Assembly (NCBI RefSeq): GCF_002973535.1
Contig: NZ_PVEP01000001.1
Coordinates: forward strand, 248,001 to 312,000
Length of the DNA: 64,000 nucleotides
Source of the DNA: Albidovulum denitrificans
GTDB taxonomy: Bacteria; Pseudomonadota; Alphaproteobacteria; Rhodobacterales; Rhodobacteraceae
Direction: 5' to 3'
Shown: positions 44,441-57,558 of the stretch, one piece after another
Position numbering within the stretch: position 1 is the first letter of the stretch
Layout of the letters: each line of letters starts with the position of its first letter
The notes under the pieces: generated by a model
The model's input: only the letters and a program-made list of their open reading frames with translations
Told to the model about the DNA's origin: nothing
Databases searched by the model: none
Position numbers and translations under genes: made by a program

Positions 44441-46750
44441 GTGTCGCATCCGGCGCTCTATCCCGATCCCGTCTCCCGCGCGGCGCTGAGCGTGGCGCCC
44501 CGTGCCGTGATGCTGCTCTTCGCCGCCGCCCTGTGCGCCGGTGCCGCCATCGCCGTCGAGGGGACGCTTGGCGCGGTGGCGCTTTTGTCGGCGGGCGGCG
44601 GCCTTGCCGCGCTTGCGCTGTTCACCGGCGTTCTCGGCGCCCGCGCGAAGGTGGAGCGGGGCGGCATCAACACCCATATCGCAAGCTTCATCGAACACGA
44701 TGCCTCACCCAGTTTCACCACCGACGCGGCGGGCGAGGTGGAGACGCAGAACCGCGCCGCGCTGGACCGGTTCGGCACCCGCAAGGGCCAGACGCTGGCC
44801 CGCGCGCTGCGCGAGGTCTTTGCCGATCCGGCGGCGGTGCTTTACCGGCTGCAAAACCGGGCCGAGGCCGCCGGGGCCGCGCGTGAGGATCTGGTGACGC
44901 GGCGCGGCCATGTCCGCCTGTCGGTCCACCGGGTCGGAGAGACGGCGTTCCTGTGGCGGCTTGAGGATATGGCCGAACGCGCCATCGGCGGGCGCGGTGC
45001 CGAAACGATCAGCATCCCGATGCTGACCGCCTCGCGGACCGGAACGGTGCTGTTCATGAATGAGGCGCTCAGGCGGCTGGTGGGCGAACGGGTCAAGACC
45101 GTCGACCGGATCTTTGCCGACCTGCCGGTCCGGCCGGGGGAGGAGCATCAGATCCTTGGCGCCGAAGGCCCGGTACGCGCGCTTGTTTCCGAGGTCGAGG
45201 GGCCGGGCGGACGGCGCGAGATCTATCTTTTGCCCGCGACCGGCAGGGACATGCTTCCCGGCGCCGATCCGACCGCGTTCGAGACCTTGCCGGTGGCGCT
45301 TTTGCGCCTGACCCCGGACGGCACCATCGCCGAGATCAACCGCGCCGCGCGGGCGCTGATCGGTGACACTGCCGCCGGGCTGCCGCTTGGCACCGTGCTT
45401 GAGGGGCTGGGCCGCCCGGTCAGCGAATGGATCGGCGATGCGATGGCCGGGCGCGGCACGGACCGGCCCGAGGTGCTGCACCTGCGCCATGAGGAACGCG
45501 AGGTCTTCCTTCAGGTCACGCTGACCCGCACGACCGAGGGCGGGCGCCCCGGCCTGATCGCGACGCTGTCGGACGCGACCCAGTTCAAGACGCTTGAGGC
45601 GCAGTTCGTCCAAAGCCAGAAGATGCAGGCGATCGGCCAGCTCGCGGGCGGCGTGGCGCATGACTTCAACAACCTTCTGACCGCTATTTCAGGGCATTGC
45701 GACCTTCTCCTCCTGCGCCATGACAAAAGCGACGGGGACTATGCCGACCTGGTGCAGATCAACCAGAACGCCAATCGCGCGGCAAGCCTCGTGGGCCAGC
45801 TTCTTGCCTTCTCGCGCAAGCAGACGCTGAAACCGCAGCCCATCGACCTGCGCGACACGCTGGCCGACCTGACCCATCTGCTGAACCGCCTGGTGGGCGA
45901 AAAGGTGCGCCTCACCTTTGCCCATGACCCCGACCTTTGCCCGATCCGCGCCGACAAGCGGCAGCTGGAGCAGGTGATCATGAACCTTGTCGTCAATGCC
46001 CGCGACGCGATGCGCGAGGGCGGCGAGATCAGGATCGAGACCGAAACCGTGACCCTGCGCGAACCGCTTTGCCGCGACCGCGCGACGGTGGCGCCGGGGC
46101 GCTATGTCGTGGTCCGCGTCGTCGATGAGGGGACGGGGATCGCGCCCGACAAGCTGCCGAAGATATTCGAGCCGTTCTTCACCACCAAACGGCAGGGCGA
46201 GGGGACCGGGCTTGGCCTCTCGACCGCCTACGGGATCGTCAAGCAGACCGGCGGCTTCATCTTCTGCGACAGCGTCGTGGGGCAGGGGACGACCTTCACG
46301 CTCTACTTCCCGGTCCATGAGGTGCAGGACGCGGTCGCGCCCGCCCCGGCCCAGCCGGCGGGCGCGCGGAAATCCGTGCCGGCGGGGGACGGCGTCGTCC
46401 TTCTGGTCGAGGATGAGGCCCCCGTCCGCGCCTTCGCCAGCCGCGCGCTGCGGCTGCGCGGCTATACGGTGATCGAGGCCGAAAACGCCGAAGAGGCGCT
46501 GCATACGCTGGAAGATGACAGCCTGAATGTCGATGTCTTCGTGACCGATGTCATCATGCCCGGCCTCGACGGCCCGACCTGGGTGAAAGAGGCGTTGAAA
46601 ACCCGGCCCAACACGCGCGTCGTCTTCGTTTCCGGCTATTCGGAGGAAAGCCTGACCGAGACGCGGGAACGGATCCCGAACTCGGTCTTCCTGCCCAAAC
46701 CCTTCTCGCTGAGCGAATTGACGGCGACGGTGCAGGGGCAGATCCACTAG
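44441..46750 (+). CDS. cckA: Hybrid sensor histidine kinase CckA
   Basis: Top of the CckA-ChpT-CtrA phosphorelay controlling cell cycle, motility or gene-transfer-agent genes in alphaproteobacteria. It has two N-terminal transmembrane helices, two PAS-like regions, a HisKA domain with H407 (GGVAHDFNNLL), an HATPase domain (NARDAMREGG; EGTGLGLSTAYGIVKQTGG) and a C-terminal receiver with D703 (VTDVIMPGLDG). The H-box and HATPase segments closely match CckA. GTG 44441 is preferred because AGAGGAG lies seven bases upstream; ATG 44408 is an in-frame alternative. 769 residues. Confidence 0.95.
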   Translation: MSHPALYPDPVSRAALSVAPRAVMLLFAAALCAGAAIAVEGTLGAVALLSAGGGLAALALFTGVLGARAKVERGGINTHIASFIEHDASPSFTTDAAGEVETQNRAALDRFGTRKGQTLARALREVFADPAAVLYRLQNRAEAAGAAREDLVTRRGHVRLSVHRVGETAFLWRLEDMAERAIGGRGAETISIPMLTASRTGTVLFMNEALRRLVGERVKTVDRIFADLPVRPGEEHQILGAEGPVRALVSEVEGPGGRREIYLLPATGRDMLPGADPTAFETLPVALLRLTPDGTIAEINRAARALIGDTAAGLPLGTVLEGLGRPVSEWIGDAMAGRGTDRPEVLHLRHEEREVFLQVTLTRTTEGGRPGLIATLSDATQFKTLEAQFVQSQKMQAIGQLAGGVAHDFNNLLTAISGHCDLLLLRHDKSDGDYADLVQINQNANRAASLVGQLLAFSRKQTLKPQPIDLRDTLADLTHLLNRLVGEKVRLTFAHDPDLCPIRADKRQLEQVIMNLVVNARDAMREGGEIRIETETVTLREPLCRDRATVAPGRYVVVRVVDEGTGIAPDKLPKIFEPFFTTKRQGEGTGLGLSTAYGIVKQTGGFIFCDSVVGQGTTFTLYFPVHEVQDAVAPAPAQPAGARKSVPAGDGVVLLVEDEAPVRAFASRALRLRGYTVIEAENAEEALHTLEDDSLNVDVFVTDVIMPGLDGPTWVKEALKTRPNTRVVFVSGYSEESLTETRERIPNSVFLPKPFSLSELTATVQGQIH

Positions 46751-46896
46751 GTCGGCCCCGTCGGGTATGCGAGGGGCCAAGCGGTAAATGTCGGCCCCTC
46801 GGTGTTCATCGCGGTGACCCCGCCTGGCGCGCGGGGAGACGGGGCGCCGCGAAGCAAGGGGGCGCGACCTGGCGGCCCGGACTGCGCGCGGCCCGC
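46751..46896. terminator. Short spacer with an inverted repeat between cckA and a sulfotransferase gene
   Basis: GAGGGGCC and GGCCCCTC (about 46770-46799) form an 8-bp stem around a 14-base loop between converging genes. No T-run follows, so terminator function is uncertain. Nothing else is apparent in the gap. Confidence 0.4.
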
Positions 46897-47487
46897 TCAG
46901 CCCAGCGAGGCGTGCAGCGCGAAATCCTCGGCCAGCGCGGCACGAAGCCGCGCCTCGGTCGGCGCGCTGAGTTCGGTGGTCCCCTCGGGCGAGACGTTCA
47001 GGCGCGGCAGGCTGATCTCGCAGTTCAGCCGGTCCTCGAGGAATTCGACGAAGGTCCCGATCCGCTCATAGGGAAAGATCCGGTCCGCGCCGCGCCCCTC
47101 ATGCGGTTTGAGGAAGGCGCCCTGACGGCCGACATCGGCGTAGGGCGGACGCTCTTTCGCCAGATAAGCCTGCACGAAATCGTCGAAGCTGATGTCGCGC
47201 GTGCTGTTTTGCGGCCGCGCCATCCCGTCGCGCTGGCGATAGCGATACCAGCTTCCCAGCCAGTCCACCGGCTCGCGCATCAGCGCGACCACCATGAACC
47301 CCTCACCCGAGGCGCGTTCAAGGAAGGGCGCGAAGCTTTGCCAGTAGCGCCGCACATTGGTGTGCTTGAGGACGGGGGGGCGCTGAATCACCACGCTCGC
47401 CAGCGGCTCAAGTGCCGCCTCGATCGCCGTGGACCCGGTCTTGGGCGTCGCCAGATAGACGAGCCTTTCCTTCCAGAACACCAGCAT
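46897..47487 (-). CDS. Sulfotransferase family protein
   Basis: A 196-residue cytosolic sulfotransferase-like protein. The 5'-PAPS-binding loop is visible at the N-terminus (VYLATPKTGSTAIEAAL), and the 3'-phosphate-binding strand is VALMREPVDWLGSWYRYR. This is the short Rhodobacteraceae type seen near glycan or lipid genes; the acceptor is unknown. Its 192-base upstream spacer is shared with recA and holds a TTAA-N7-TTTA motif 43 bases before its start. Confidence 0.82.
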   Translation of the reverse strand: MLVFWKERLVYLATPKTGSTAIEAALEPLASVVIQRPPVLKHTNVRRYWQSFAPFLERASGEGFMVVALMREPVDWLGSWYRYRQRDGMARPQNSTRDISFDDFVQAYLAKERPPYADVGRQGAFLKPHEGRGADRIFPYERIGTFVEFLEDRLNCEISLPRLNVSPEGTTELSAPTEARLRAALAEDFALHASLG

Positions 47488-47580
47488 TTCAGGCCTTTCC
47501 GCGCGTTTCCGGCACCTTTTCCGCGCGCATTAACTAAAGATTTACCAAAGGAAGAAAAGCTCAATTTTAAGAAAAGACTG

Positions 47581-47629
47581 TTGAAATGTTCTTCTTTTGA
47601 TCTCATAAGAGCGGGAACAAGAGGCGAAC
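47581..47629 (+). promoter_or_regulatory. recA promoter with LexA (SOS) box
   Basis: TTGAAA (47581-47586), a 17-base spacer and CATAAG (47604-47609) form a sigma-70-type promoter. GAAC-AAGAGGC-GAAC (47615-47629) is a perfect copy of the alphaproteobacterial LexA box (GTTC-N7-GTTC read on the other strand), placed over the expected transcription start. Confidence 0.85.
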
Positions 47630-47679
47630 ACAGGCAATGATTGCTGCGCCCTCAGGGGTGTGAAATAAGGAACCGACCC

Positions 47680-48756
<1,077 letters not shown>

Positions 48757-48778
48757 GCGGCCCCTCATGGTGACCCCG

Positions 48779-48804
48779 AACGCGGCCCCCGGCGGGCCGC
48801 GTTT
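48779..48804 (+). terminator. Terminator of recA
   Basis: Perfect 10-bp stem AACGCGGCCC / GGGCCGCGTT with a five-base loop, 22 bases after the recA stop, followed by a short T-rich stretch (TTTGCGTT counting the end of the stem). Confidence 0.75.
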
Positions 48805-48903
48805 GCGTTGGGGCGGGCGGCCCCGCGCAGGAATGTGGACATGGGCCAAGACAAGGGCTAACACGCCAAGGCTGATCCACTCCGCCCGAAAAGGCCCGCC
48901 CCG

Positions 48904-51560
<2,657 letters not shown>

Positions 51561-51564
<4 letters not shown>

Positions 51565-51857
51565 GCGAGACGAAAACCGCGCTGTGGATCGCGCATGTGA
51601 AGGTGACCGACGCCGAGGCCTATGGCAAATATGCGGCCCTCGCGGGACCGGCGATTGCCAAGCATGGTGGGGTCTTCCTGTCGCGCGGTGGGCGCTATCA
51701 GCAGCTTGAGGGCAACGACCGCCCCCGCAACGTCGTCGCGCGCTTCCCCTCGCTTGAGGCGGCGGTGGCCTGCTACAACAGCGCGGAATATCAGGCCGCG
51801 CTGGCCCATGCCAAGGGCGCGTCAGAACGTGACCTGATGGTGCTGGAAGAGGGCTGA
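51561..51857 (+). CDS. DUF1330 domain-containing protein
   Basis: A 98-residue dimeric alpha/beta-barrel-type small protein with the DUF1330 pattern ([58 protein letters not shown]). It is translated by ATGA overlap with alaS, an arrangement that suggests co-expression but gives no functional clue. The biochemical role of the family is unknown. Confidence 0.88.
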
Positions 51858-51876
51858 GGCGCAGCCGGCGGCGGGG

Positions 51877-52275
51877 TCAATGCCCCGTCGCGGCGGGCGG
51901 GGTCAGCACGACGATGTCGACATCCAGCCCGACGCAGTGATGGCGAAGCTCCGACCGGACCGCGCCGAGATTGGGCAGCGGCCCGCTCAGCGCCCGCAAC
52001 TGCCCGGTAAAGCCGCAGCGCAGAAGTTTCGCCCCCACATCGAGAATATCGAAGCGCGGCCCGACCAGCGGCGCGAAGACGACCTGCGGATCGTGGCGCG
52101 CGATATAGTCGATATCGACCTCGTCGAACTGCGCCGAAAGCGTCGTGGTTTCGGCCAGATCGGGCAGGGCGGCGGTCATTTCGACGGGCAGGTCGATCAG
52201 AAGAACGCTGTCCACCCCCGGACCCGCCCCTGCGGACATCCCGGCATCGCTGCGGCCACGATGGCGCGTTGGCAT
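51877..52275 (-). CDS. Receiver-like hypothetical protein divergent from phoR
   Basis: A 132-residue protein whose middle reads like a degenerate response-regulator receiver: a strand VLLIDLPVEM, then HDPQVVFAPLVGPRFDILDVGAKLLRCGFTGQLRALSGPLPNLGAVRSEL, then DVDIVVL. The position normally holding the phospho-acceptor aspartate reads FAPLVGP, so it may not be phosphorylated. The N-terminus is arginine-rich. ATG 52275 has GGAAGGA six bases before it. Divergent from phoR with a 177-base spacer. Any link to phosphate signalling is inference from position. Confidence 0.6.
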   Translation of the reverse strand: MPTRHRGRSDAGMSAGAGPGVDSVLLIDLPVEMTAALPDLAETTTLSAQFDEVDIDYIARHDPQVVFAPLVGPRFDILDVGAKLLRCGFTGQLRALSGPLPNLGAVRSELRHHCVGLDVDIVVLTPPAATGH

Positions 52276-52452
52276 TGTCGGTCCTTCCGTCCTTTCGGTG
52301 GACCCAGCCTTACCCCACGAAGGTATGGGTACTGTCGAACTCTCCCTCCGGTTTAGCGCATCGGGGCGGATCGGAAAAGCAAAAAGCCCGGATTTACTTT
52401 TGCCCGGCCTTCGCCCAGCTTTGCGCGCGCGGGCATTGCAAGGGGGTTTTCC

Positions 52453-53499
52453 ATGACGACCGACATTATTTCCGCCTGTCTTGCGGCCGTTCCGATGCCC
52501 CTTGTCCATATCGACGCCACCCAGCGCGTGCTGTCCGCCAACGCCGCCGCCGACGCGCTTTTTGGCATGGCGCTGAGCGGGCGCGGCGCGGGGACTTTCC
52601 TGCGCCATCCGACCTATCTGGACGGGGTTGAGAGATGTTTGCAGGACGGCGATGCCACAAGCGCGCGCATCACGCTGGTCACGCAATCGGGCGAGACGCA
52701 TCTGGCCGTGACCATCAACCCCTTCACCGATCCTTCGGGCGGCGGGCCGGGCGCCATCATCGCGTTCGAGGATCAGACAGCGCTGGAACAATCCGCCTCC
52801 ATCCGCCGCGATTTCGTCGCCAATGTCAGCCATGAGCTGCGCACACCGCTGACCGCGCTCGTCGGCTTCATCGACACGCTGCGCGGCGCCGCGCGCGACG
52901 ACCCCGCCGCCCGCGACCGTTTCCTTGGCATCATGGAGCGTGAGGCGGGCCGGATGATCCGGCTGGTGAACGATCTCCTCTCTCTCAGCCGTGTCGAATC
53001 GGAGGAACGCCGCAGGCCCGAGGCGCGGGTCGATCTGGTGGCCCTGATTCGCGCGACCCTTGTCACCCTGCGCGATCAGGCCCGCGCCGCCGGGGTGGCG
53101 GTCGATCTTCAGGCGCCCGACGACGCGATCCAGATCCGGGGCGATGCCGACCAGTTGACGCAGGTCTGCCAGAACCTTCTGGAAAACGCGCTGAAATACG
53201 GCGCGGCGGGGCAGGCGGTGACGATCCGGGTGGGCCGGATCGAGCGCGAACCCGTGCTGCGCGGCCCGGCGGTGCAGATCGAATTCATCGACAAGGGCGA
53301 GGGAATCGATGCCCTGCACCTGCCGCGCATTACCGAGCGATTCTACCGCGTCGATACCCATCGCAGCCGCGAAAAGGGGGGGACCGGGCTTGGCCTGGCG
53401 ATCGTGAAACATATCGTCAACCGCCACCGGGGCCGGTTGAAGATTGAAAGCGAACCCGGAAAAGGCAGCAATTTCATCGTTCTGCTGCCTGCCGACTGA
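52453..53499 (+). CDS. phoR: Phosphate regulon sensor histidine kinase PhoR (soluble form)
   Basis: Histidine kinase of 348 residues. It has a PAS domain (about 5-110), HisKA with H127 (NVSHELRTPLTALVGFIDTL), and an HATPase domain (NLLENALKYG; KGGTGLGLAIVKHIVNRH). No transmembrane helices are visible, unlike enterobacterial PhoR, so sensing must go through PstB/PhoU-type contacts. AAGGGGG lies six bases before ATG 52453. It stands upstream of the Pho box, separate from the pst operon's own promoter. Confidence 0.9.
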   Translation: MTTDIISACLAAVPMPLVHIDATQRVLSANAAADALFGMALSGRGAGTFLRHPTYLDGVERCLQDGDATSARITLVTQSGETHLAVTINPFTDPSGGGPGAIIAFEDQTALEQSASIRRDFVANVSHELRTPLTALVGFIDTLRGAARDDPAARDRFLGIMEREAGRMIRLVNDLLSLSRVESEERRRPEARVDLVALIRATLVTLRDQARAAGVAVDLQAPDDAIQIRGDADQLTQVCQNLLENALKYGAAGQAVTIRVGRIEREPVLRGPAVQIEFIDKGEGIDALHLPRITERFYRVDTHRSREKGGTGLGLAIVKHIVNRHRGRLKIESEPGKGSNFIVLLPAD

Positions 53500-53537
53500 C
53501 CCCGTGCGGGGCAGGGGGCGTGGCCTTGCCCCGGACG

Positions 53538-53566
53538 CTGTCGTGAAACTGTTACACGCCTGTCAC
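53538..53566 (+). promoter_or_regulatory. Pho box with three PhoB half-sites
   Basis: Three 7-base units CTGTCGT (53538-53544), CTGTTAC (53549-53555) and CTGTCAC (53560-53566) are spaced by four bases, giving the 11-base period of PhoB binding. They lie 79 bases before the pstS start. Confidence 0.88.
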
Positions 53567-53645
53567 AAAAGCATAGCCGCGGCAGCCTAGACGGCGGGTC
53601 ATGGTCGCCGGAGGGGTGGCCGCCACTGACTTGCAGGAGAATGCA

Positions 53646-54671
53646 ATGAAATCCGCGAAATTTGCCGTTTCGGTGATCGCGCTGGCCGCTGCCGCCGGTG
53701 TTGCCGAAGCGCGTGACCAGATCCAGATCGCCGGGTCCTCGACCGTGCTGCCCTATGCGACCATCGTCGCCGAGGCCTTTGGCGAGAACTTCGATTTCCC
53801 GACCCCGGTCGTGGAAGGCGGCGGTTCGGGCGCCGGGCGCAAGAAGCTGTGCGAGGGCGTGGGCGAAAACACCATCGACATCGCCAACTCCTCCAGCCGC
53901 ATCAAGCAGTCCGACATCGACACCTGCAAAGCGAACGGCGTCGATGAGATCATGGAAGTGCGCATCGGCTATGACGGCATCGTCTTCGCCTCTGACGTGA
54001 ACGGCGCCGAATTCGCCTTCACGCCTGCCGACTGGTACAACGCGCTGGCCGCGAAAGTCATGGTGGACGGCGCGCTGGTCGACAACCCGAACAAGAGCTG
54101 GTCCGACGTGAACGCGGCGCTGCCCGCGCAGGCGATCCAGGCCTATATCCCCGGCACCAAGCACGGCACGCGCGAAGTGTTCGACGTGAAGGTTCTGGAA
54201 GCGGGCTGTGAGGCCACCGGCGCCGCCGAGGCGATGAAGGCCGCGGGCGACGAGAAGGCCGAAGGTTGCCTTGCACTGCGCACCGATGGCGCTTCGGTCG
54301 ATATCGACGGCGACTATACCGAAACGCTCGCCCGTCTCGACGCCAACAAGACCGCCATCGGCGTCTTCGGCCTGTCGTTCTACGAGAACAACACCGACAA
54401 GCTGCGCGTCGCCACGATGGACGGCATCGTGCCGTCGACGGACTCGATCGCGACCGGCGAATACCCGGTGTCCCGCCCGCTTTTCTTCTACGTCAAGAAG
54501 GCGCATATCGGCGTGATCCCCGGCCTGAAGGAATACGTCGAATTCTTCGTCTCGGATGAGATGGCAGGCCCGGACGGCCCGCTGGCGGCCTATGGCCTCG
54601 TCTCCGACCCGGAGCTGGCGGCGACGCAGGCGATGATCGCGAATGAAACGCCGATGGCGCCGCTGAACTGA
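53646..54671 (+). CDS. pstS: Phosphate ABC transporter substrate-binding protein PstS
   Basis: Periplasmic phosphate-binding protein (341 residues). It has a signal peptide (MKSAKFAVSVIALAAAAGVAEA) followed by the phosphate-site segments IAGSSTVLPYA, VEGGGSGAGRKKLCEG and IDIANSSSRIKQSD, then KHGTREVFDVKVLEAGC. ATG 53646 has AGGAGA five bases upstream. First gene of pstSCAB-phoU-phoB and directly behind the Pho box, so it should be strongly induced by phosphate starvation. Confidence 0.95.
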   Translation: MKSAKFAVSVIALAAAAGVAEARDQIQIAGSSTVLPYATIVAEAFGENFDFPTPVVEGGGSGAGRKKLCEGVGENTIDIANSSSRIKQSDIDTCKANGVDEIMEVRIGYDGIVFASDVNGAEFAFTPADWYNALAAKVMVDGALVDNPNKSWSDVNAALPAQAIQAYIPGTKHGTREVFDVKVLEAGCEATGAAEAMKAAGDEKAEGCLALRTDGASVDIDGDYTETLARLDANKTAIGVFGLSFYENNTDKLRVATMDGIVPSTDSIATGEYPVSRPLFFYVKKAHIGVIPGLKEYVEFFVSDEMAGPDGPLAAYGLVSDPELAATQAMIANETPMAPLN

Positions 54672-54732
54672 GCCATGACTCTCCGGGCGGCGGGACCTTT
54701 CGCCGCCCGGTTTACTGCCTGGGTGGGACAAC

Positions 54733-56193
54733 ATGAGTATCGGACTGATCCTTCTGATCGTTCTGGCGCTGGCGGTGGCGGGATATGCCATCGGCCGGGC
54801 GCGCTCGGTCAGGACGGCGGGCGGCGACGCGCGCAAGCTGCATTCGCTGCCCGGTTCTTACGGGCAGATGGCGTTTCTCTTCACCGCTGTCCCCGCGCTT
54901 CTGGTGCTGATGGCCTGGCTGCTGATCCAGCCCATCGTGGTGGAAAACCGCGCCGCAAACCTGCTGACCCCGGCCGACATCCCCGATGGCAGCAACACCT
55001 CCCTTGTCATGGCCGACGTGCGCCGGATCGCCGACGGGCTGGACCTTGTCATGGCCGATGCCGGGATGGGTGAGGGTGAGCTTGCCGCGATGCGCGCCGA
55101 TTTCAGCGACATCCGCACCCGCCTGGGCAATGTCGGCGTCGCCATCGGCGCCAACGTGACCCCCGCCGTGTTCGAGGCGGCAAAGACCTACCGCGCGGAC
55201 AGCAAGACGGGCCGCACCGCCATGGCCGCGCTGGTCCTGCTGATCGCGCTTGGCGGCCTTGGCGTCGCGCTGACCCGCATCCGCCCCGATTTCCGCGCCC
55301 GCAATGTCTCGGAATCCTTCGTCGTCGCGCTCTTGATTGGCTCTTCGCTGGTGGCGATCCTGACGACCGTGGGCATCGTCGCCTCGCTTCTGGTCGAAAG
55401 CATCCATTTCTTCCGGCTTTATCCGGCGCGGGAGTTCTTCGGCAGCCTGACCTGGAACCCGCAATTCCGGGGCAATTCCGAACTTGGCATCTGGCCGCTG
55501 CTTTGGGGCACGCTCTACGTTTCCTTCATCGCGCTGGTCTTCGCGGTGCCGGTGGGCCTTTTGATCGCGATCTACCTCTCTGAATACGCCTCGCGCCGGA
55601 TGCGGGCGGTGGTCAAACCGGCGGTTGAGATCCTCGCGGGCATCCCGACCATCGTCTACGGTCTTTTCGCCCTGATCACCGTCGGCCCGTTCCTGCGCGA
55701 CTATTTCGCCCAGCCGATGGGGCTTGGCCAAAGCTCCTCATCCGTGATGACGGCGGGGCTGGTGATGGGCATCATGCTGATCCCCTTCGTGTCGTCCCTG
55801 TCGGATGACATCATCAACGCGGTGCCGCAGGCCATGCGCGACGGGTCCTACGGTCTGGGCGCGACGCAGTCCGAAACCGTGAAACAGGTGATCCTGCCCG
55901 CCGCGCTGCCCGGCATCGTCGGCGCCATCCTTCTGGCCGCCAGCCGCGCGATTGGTGAAACGATGATCGTCGTCATGGGCGCGGGCGCGGCGGCGAAGCT
56001 AAGCCTGAACCCGTTCGAGGCGATGACGACGGTTACCGTCAAGATCGTCGGCCAGTTGACCGGCGACACCGAATTCGCCTCGCCCGAGACGCTGGTGGCC
56101 TTCGCGCTTGGCCTTGTCCTGTTCGTCTTCACGCTGGGCCTGAACGTGATCGCCCTCGTCGTGGTGCGCAAATACCGGGAGCAGTACGAATGA
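54733..56193 (+). CDS. pstC: Phosphate ABC transporter permease PstC
   Basis: Inner-membrane permease of 486 residues, longer than the roughly 320 of enterobacteria because of an N-terminal extension (residues 1-200) with extra helices and a periplasmic segment. The C-terminal half has the BPD_transp domain with the EAA-type loop (AMRDGSYGLGATQSETVKQVILPAALPGIVGAILLAASRAIGETM). Its stop overlaps the pstA start by four bases. Confidence 0.94.
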   Translation: MSIGLILLIVLALAVAGYAIGRARSVRTAGGDARKLHSLPGSYGQMAFLFTAVPALLVLMAWLLIQPIVVENRAANLLTPADIPDGSNTSLVMADVRRIADGLDLVMADAGMGEGELAAMRADFSDIRTRLGNVGVAIGANVTPAVFEAAKTYRADSKTGRTAMAALVLLIALGGLGVALTRIRPDFRARNVSESFVVALLIGSSLVAILTTVGIVASLLVESIHFFRLYPAREFFGSLTWNPQFRGNSELGIWPLLWGTLYVSFIALVFAVPVGLLIAIYLSEYASRRMRAVVKPAVEILAGIPTIVYGLFALITVGPFLRDYFAQPMGLGQSSSSVMTAGLVMGIMLIPFVSSLSDDIINAVPQAMRDGSYGLGATQSETVKQVILPAALPGIVGAILLAASRAIGETMIVVMGAGAAAKLSLNPFEAMTTVTVKIVGQLTGDTEFASPETLVAFALGLVLFVFTLGLNVIALVVVRKYREQYE

Positions 56194-57536
56194 CCGACGC
56201 GACCGCCACCCAGACCCCGCCGCGCCGGGGCGGGCTGCTTGAGCTTGACGCCCGCACGCGCCGTCGCAACGCCGCCGAGGCGCGGTTCCGCCTTTATGGC
56301 CTGATCGCCGTCGGGATCGGGATGCTGGCGCTTGTGCTGCTGCTGATCTCGGTCCTCTCAAGCGGGCTTGGCGCGTTCCAACAGACCTCGCTGCGCCTTG
56401 ACGTCACCTTGACCGAAAAGGCCCTCGACAAGACCGGCAGCCGCGACCCCGAGGTCATGAAGAAGGTGACGACGATCACCTATGGCAAGCTGCTGGAACA
56501 GGCGCTGGCCAAGACCATCGAGGACAAGGGCATCGTTATCGACGGGCTGTCCAAGACCGACATCAAGGACATGATCTCCAAGGACGCCGCCGCACGGGTG
56601 CGCGACCGGGTGCTGGCCCATCCCGACCTGATCGGCGAGACGGTCCCCTTCACGGTGCTGGCGAATGGCCGGATCGACGGCTACCTCAAGGGGCGCGTCA
56701 CGATGGACAGCGCCCAGCGCGACAGCAACGTGTCGCCGAACCAGCTTCTGCTGGCCGATGCGCTGCGGGCGGACGGGACGCTTTACAAGGCGTTCAACTG
56801 GGCCTTCATCACCGCCCCCGATGCCTCGGAACTGCGGCCCGAGGCGGCCGGGCTTGGCGTCGCGATCCTTGGCTCTGCCTATATGATGATCGTGGTCCTG
56901 TGCCTGTCGCTGCCGCTGGGCGTCGCGACCTCGATCTATCTTGAGGAATTCGCGCCGAAGAACCGCATCACCGACCTGATCGAGGTGAATATCTCGAACC
57001 TCGCCGCCGTGCCGTCGATCGTCTTCGGCATCCTCGGCCTGGCGATCTTCATCAACTTCGCGGGCCTGCCGCAATCGGCGCCCATCGTTGGCGGGCTTGT
57101 CCTGACGCTGATGACGCTGCCGACGATCATCATCTCCACCCGCGCGGCGCTGAAGGCGGTGCCGCCCTCGATCCGCGACGCGGCGCTGGGGATTGGTGCG
57201 TCGAAGATGCAGTCGATCTTTCACCACGTCCTGCCGCTGGCCATGCCCGGCATCCTGACCGGCACCATCATCGGGCTGGCGCAGGCGCTTGGCGAAACCG
57301 CGCCGCTTCTGCTGATCGGGATGGTGGCCTTTGTCCGCGAATATCCCGACGCGCCGCCGGAAGGGTTCTTCGATCCCGCCTCGGCGCTGCCGGTGCAGGT
57401 CTATAACTGGACCCAGCGCGCCGATCCGGCCTTTGTGGAACGCGCATCCGGTGCGATCATCGTGCTGCTGGTGTTCCTGCTGGCCATGAACGCCGTCGCG
57501 ATCCTGCTGCGGCGCCGTTTCGAAAGGCGCTGGTAA
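56190..57536 (+). CDS. pstA: Phosphate ABC transporter permease PstA
   Basis: Second permease subunit, 448 residues, again with a long insertion after the first helix (about 70-220, DUF3333-like, a lysine/aspartate-rich periplasmic region) before the conserved permease core. The EAA loop reads [52 protein letters not shown]. It is translated by overlap with pstC; the enlarged loops in both permeases are typical of this alphaproteobacterial PstCA type. Confidence 0.94.
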   Translation: MTDATATQTPPRRGGLLELDARTRRRNAAEARFRLYGLIAVGIGMLALVLLLISVLSSGLGAFQQTSLRLDVTLTEKALDKTGSRDPEVMKKVTTITYGKLLEQALAKTIEDKGIVIDGLSKTDIKDMISKDAAARVRDRVLAHPDLIGETVPFTVLANGRIDGYLKGRVTMDSAQRDSNVSPNQLLLADALRADGTLYKAFNWAFITAPDASELRPEAAGLGVAILGSAYMMIVVLCLSLPLGVATSIYLEEFAPKNRITDLIEVNISNLAAVPSIVFGILGLAIFINFAGLPQSAPIVGGLVLTLMTLPTIIISTRAALKAVPPSIRDAALGIGASKMQSIFHHVLPLAMPGILTGTIIGLAQALGETAPLLLIGMVAFVREYPDAPPEGFFDPASALPVQVYNWTQRADPAFVERASGAIIVLLVFLLAMNAVAILLRRRFERRW

Positions 57537-57558
57537 TATGTCGATGGAGGCTTCGACG

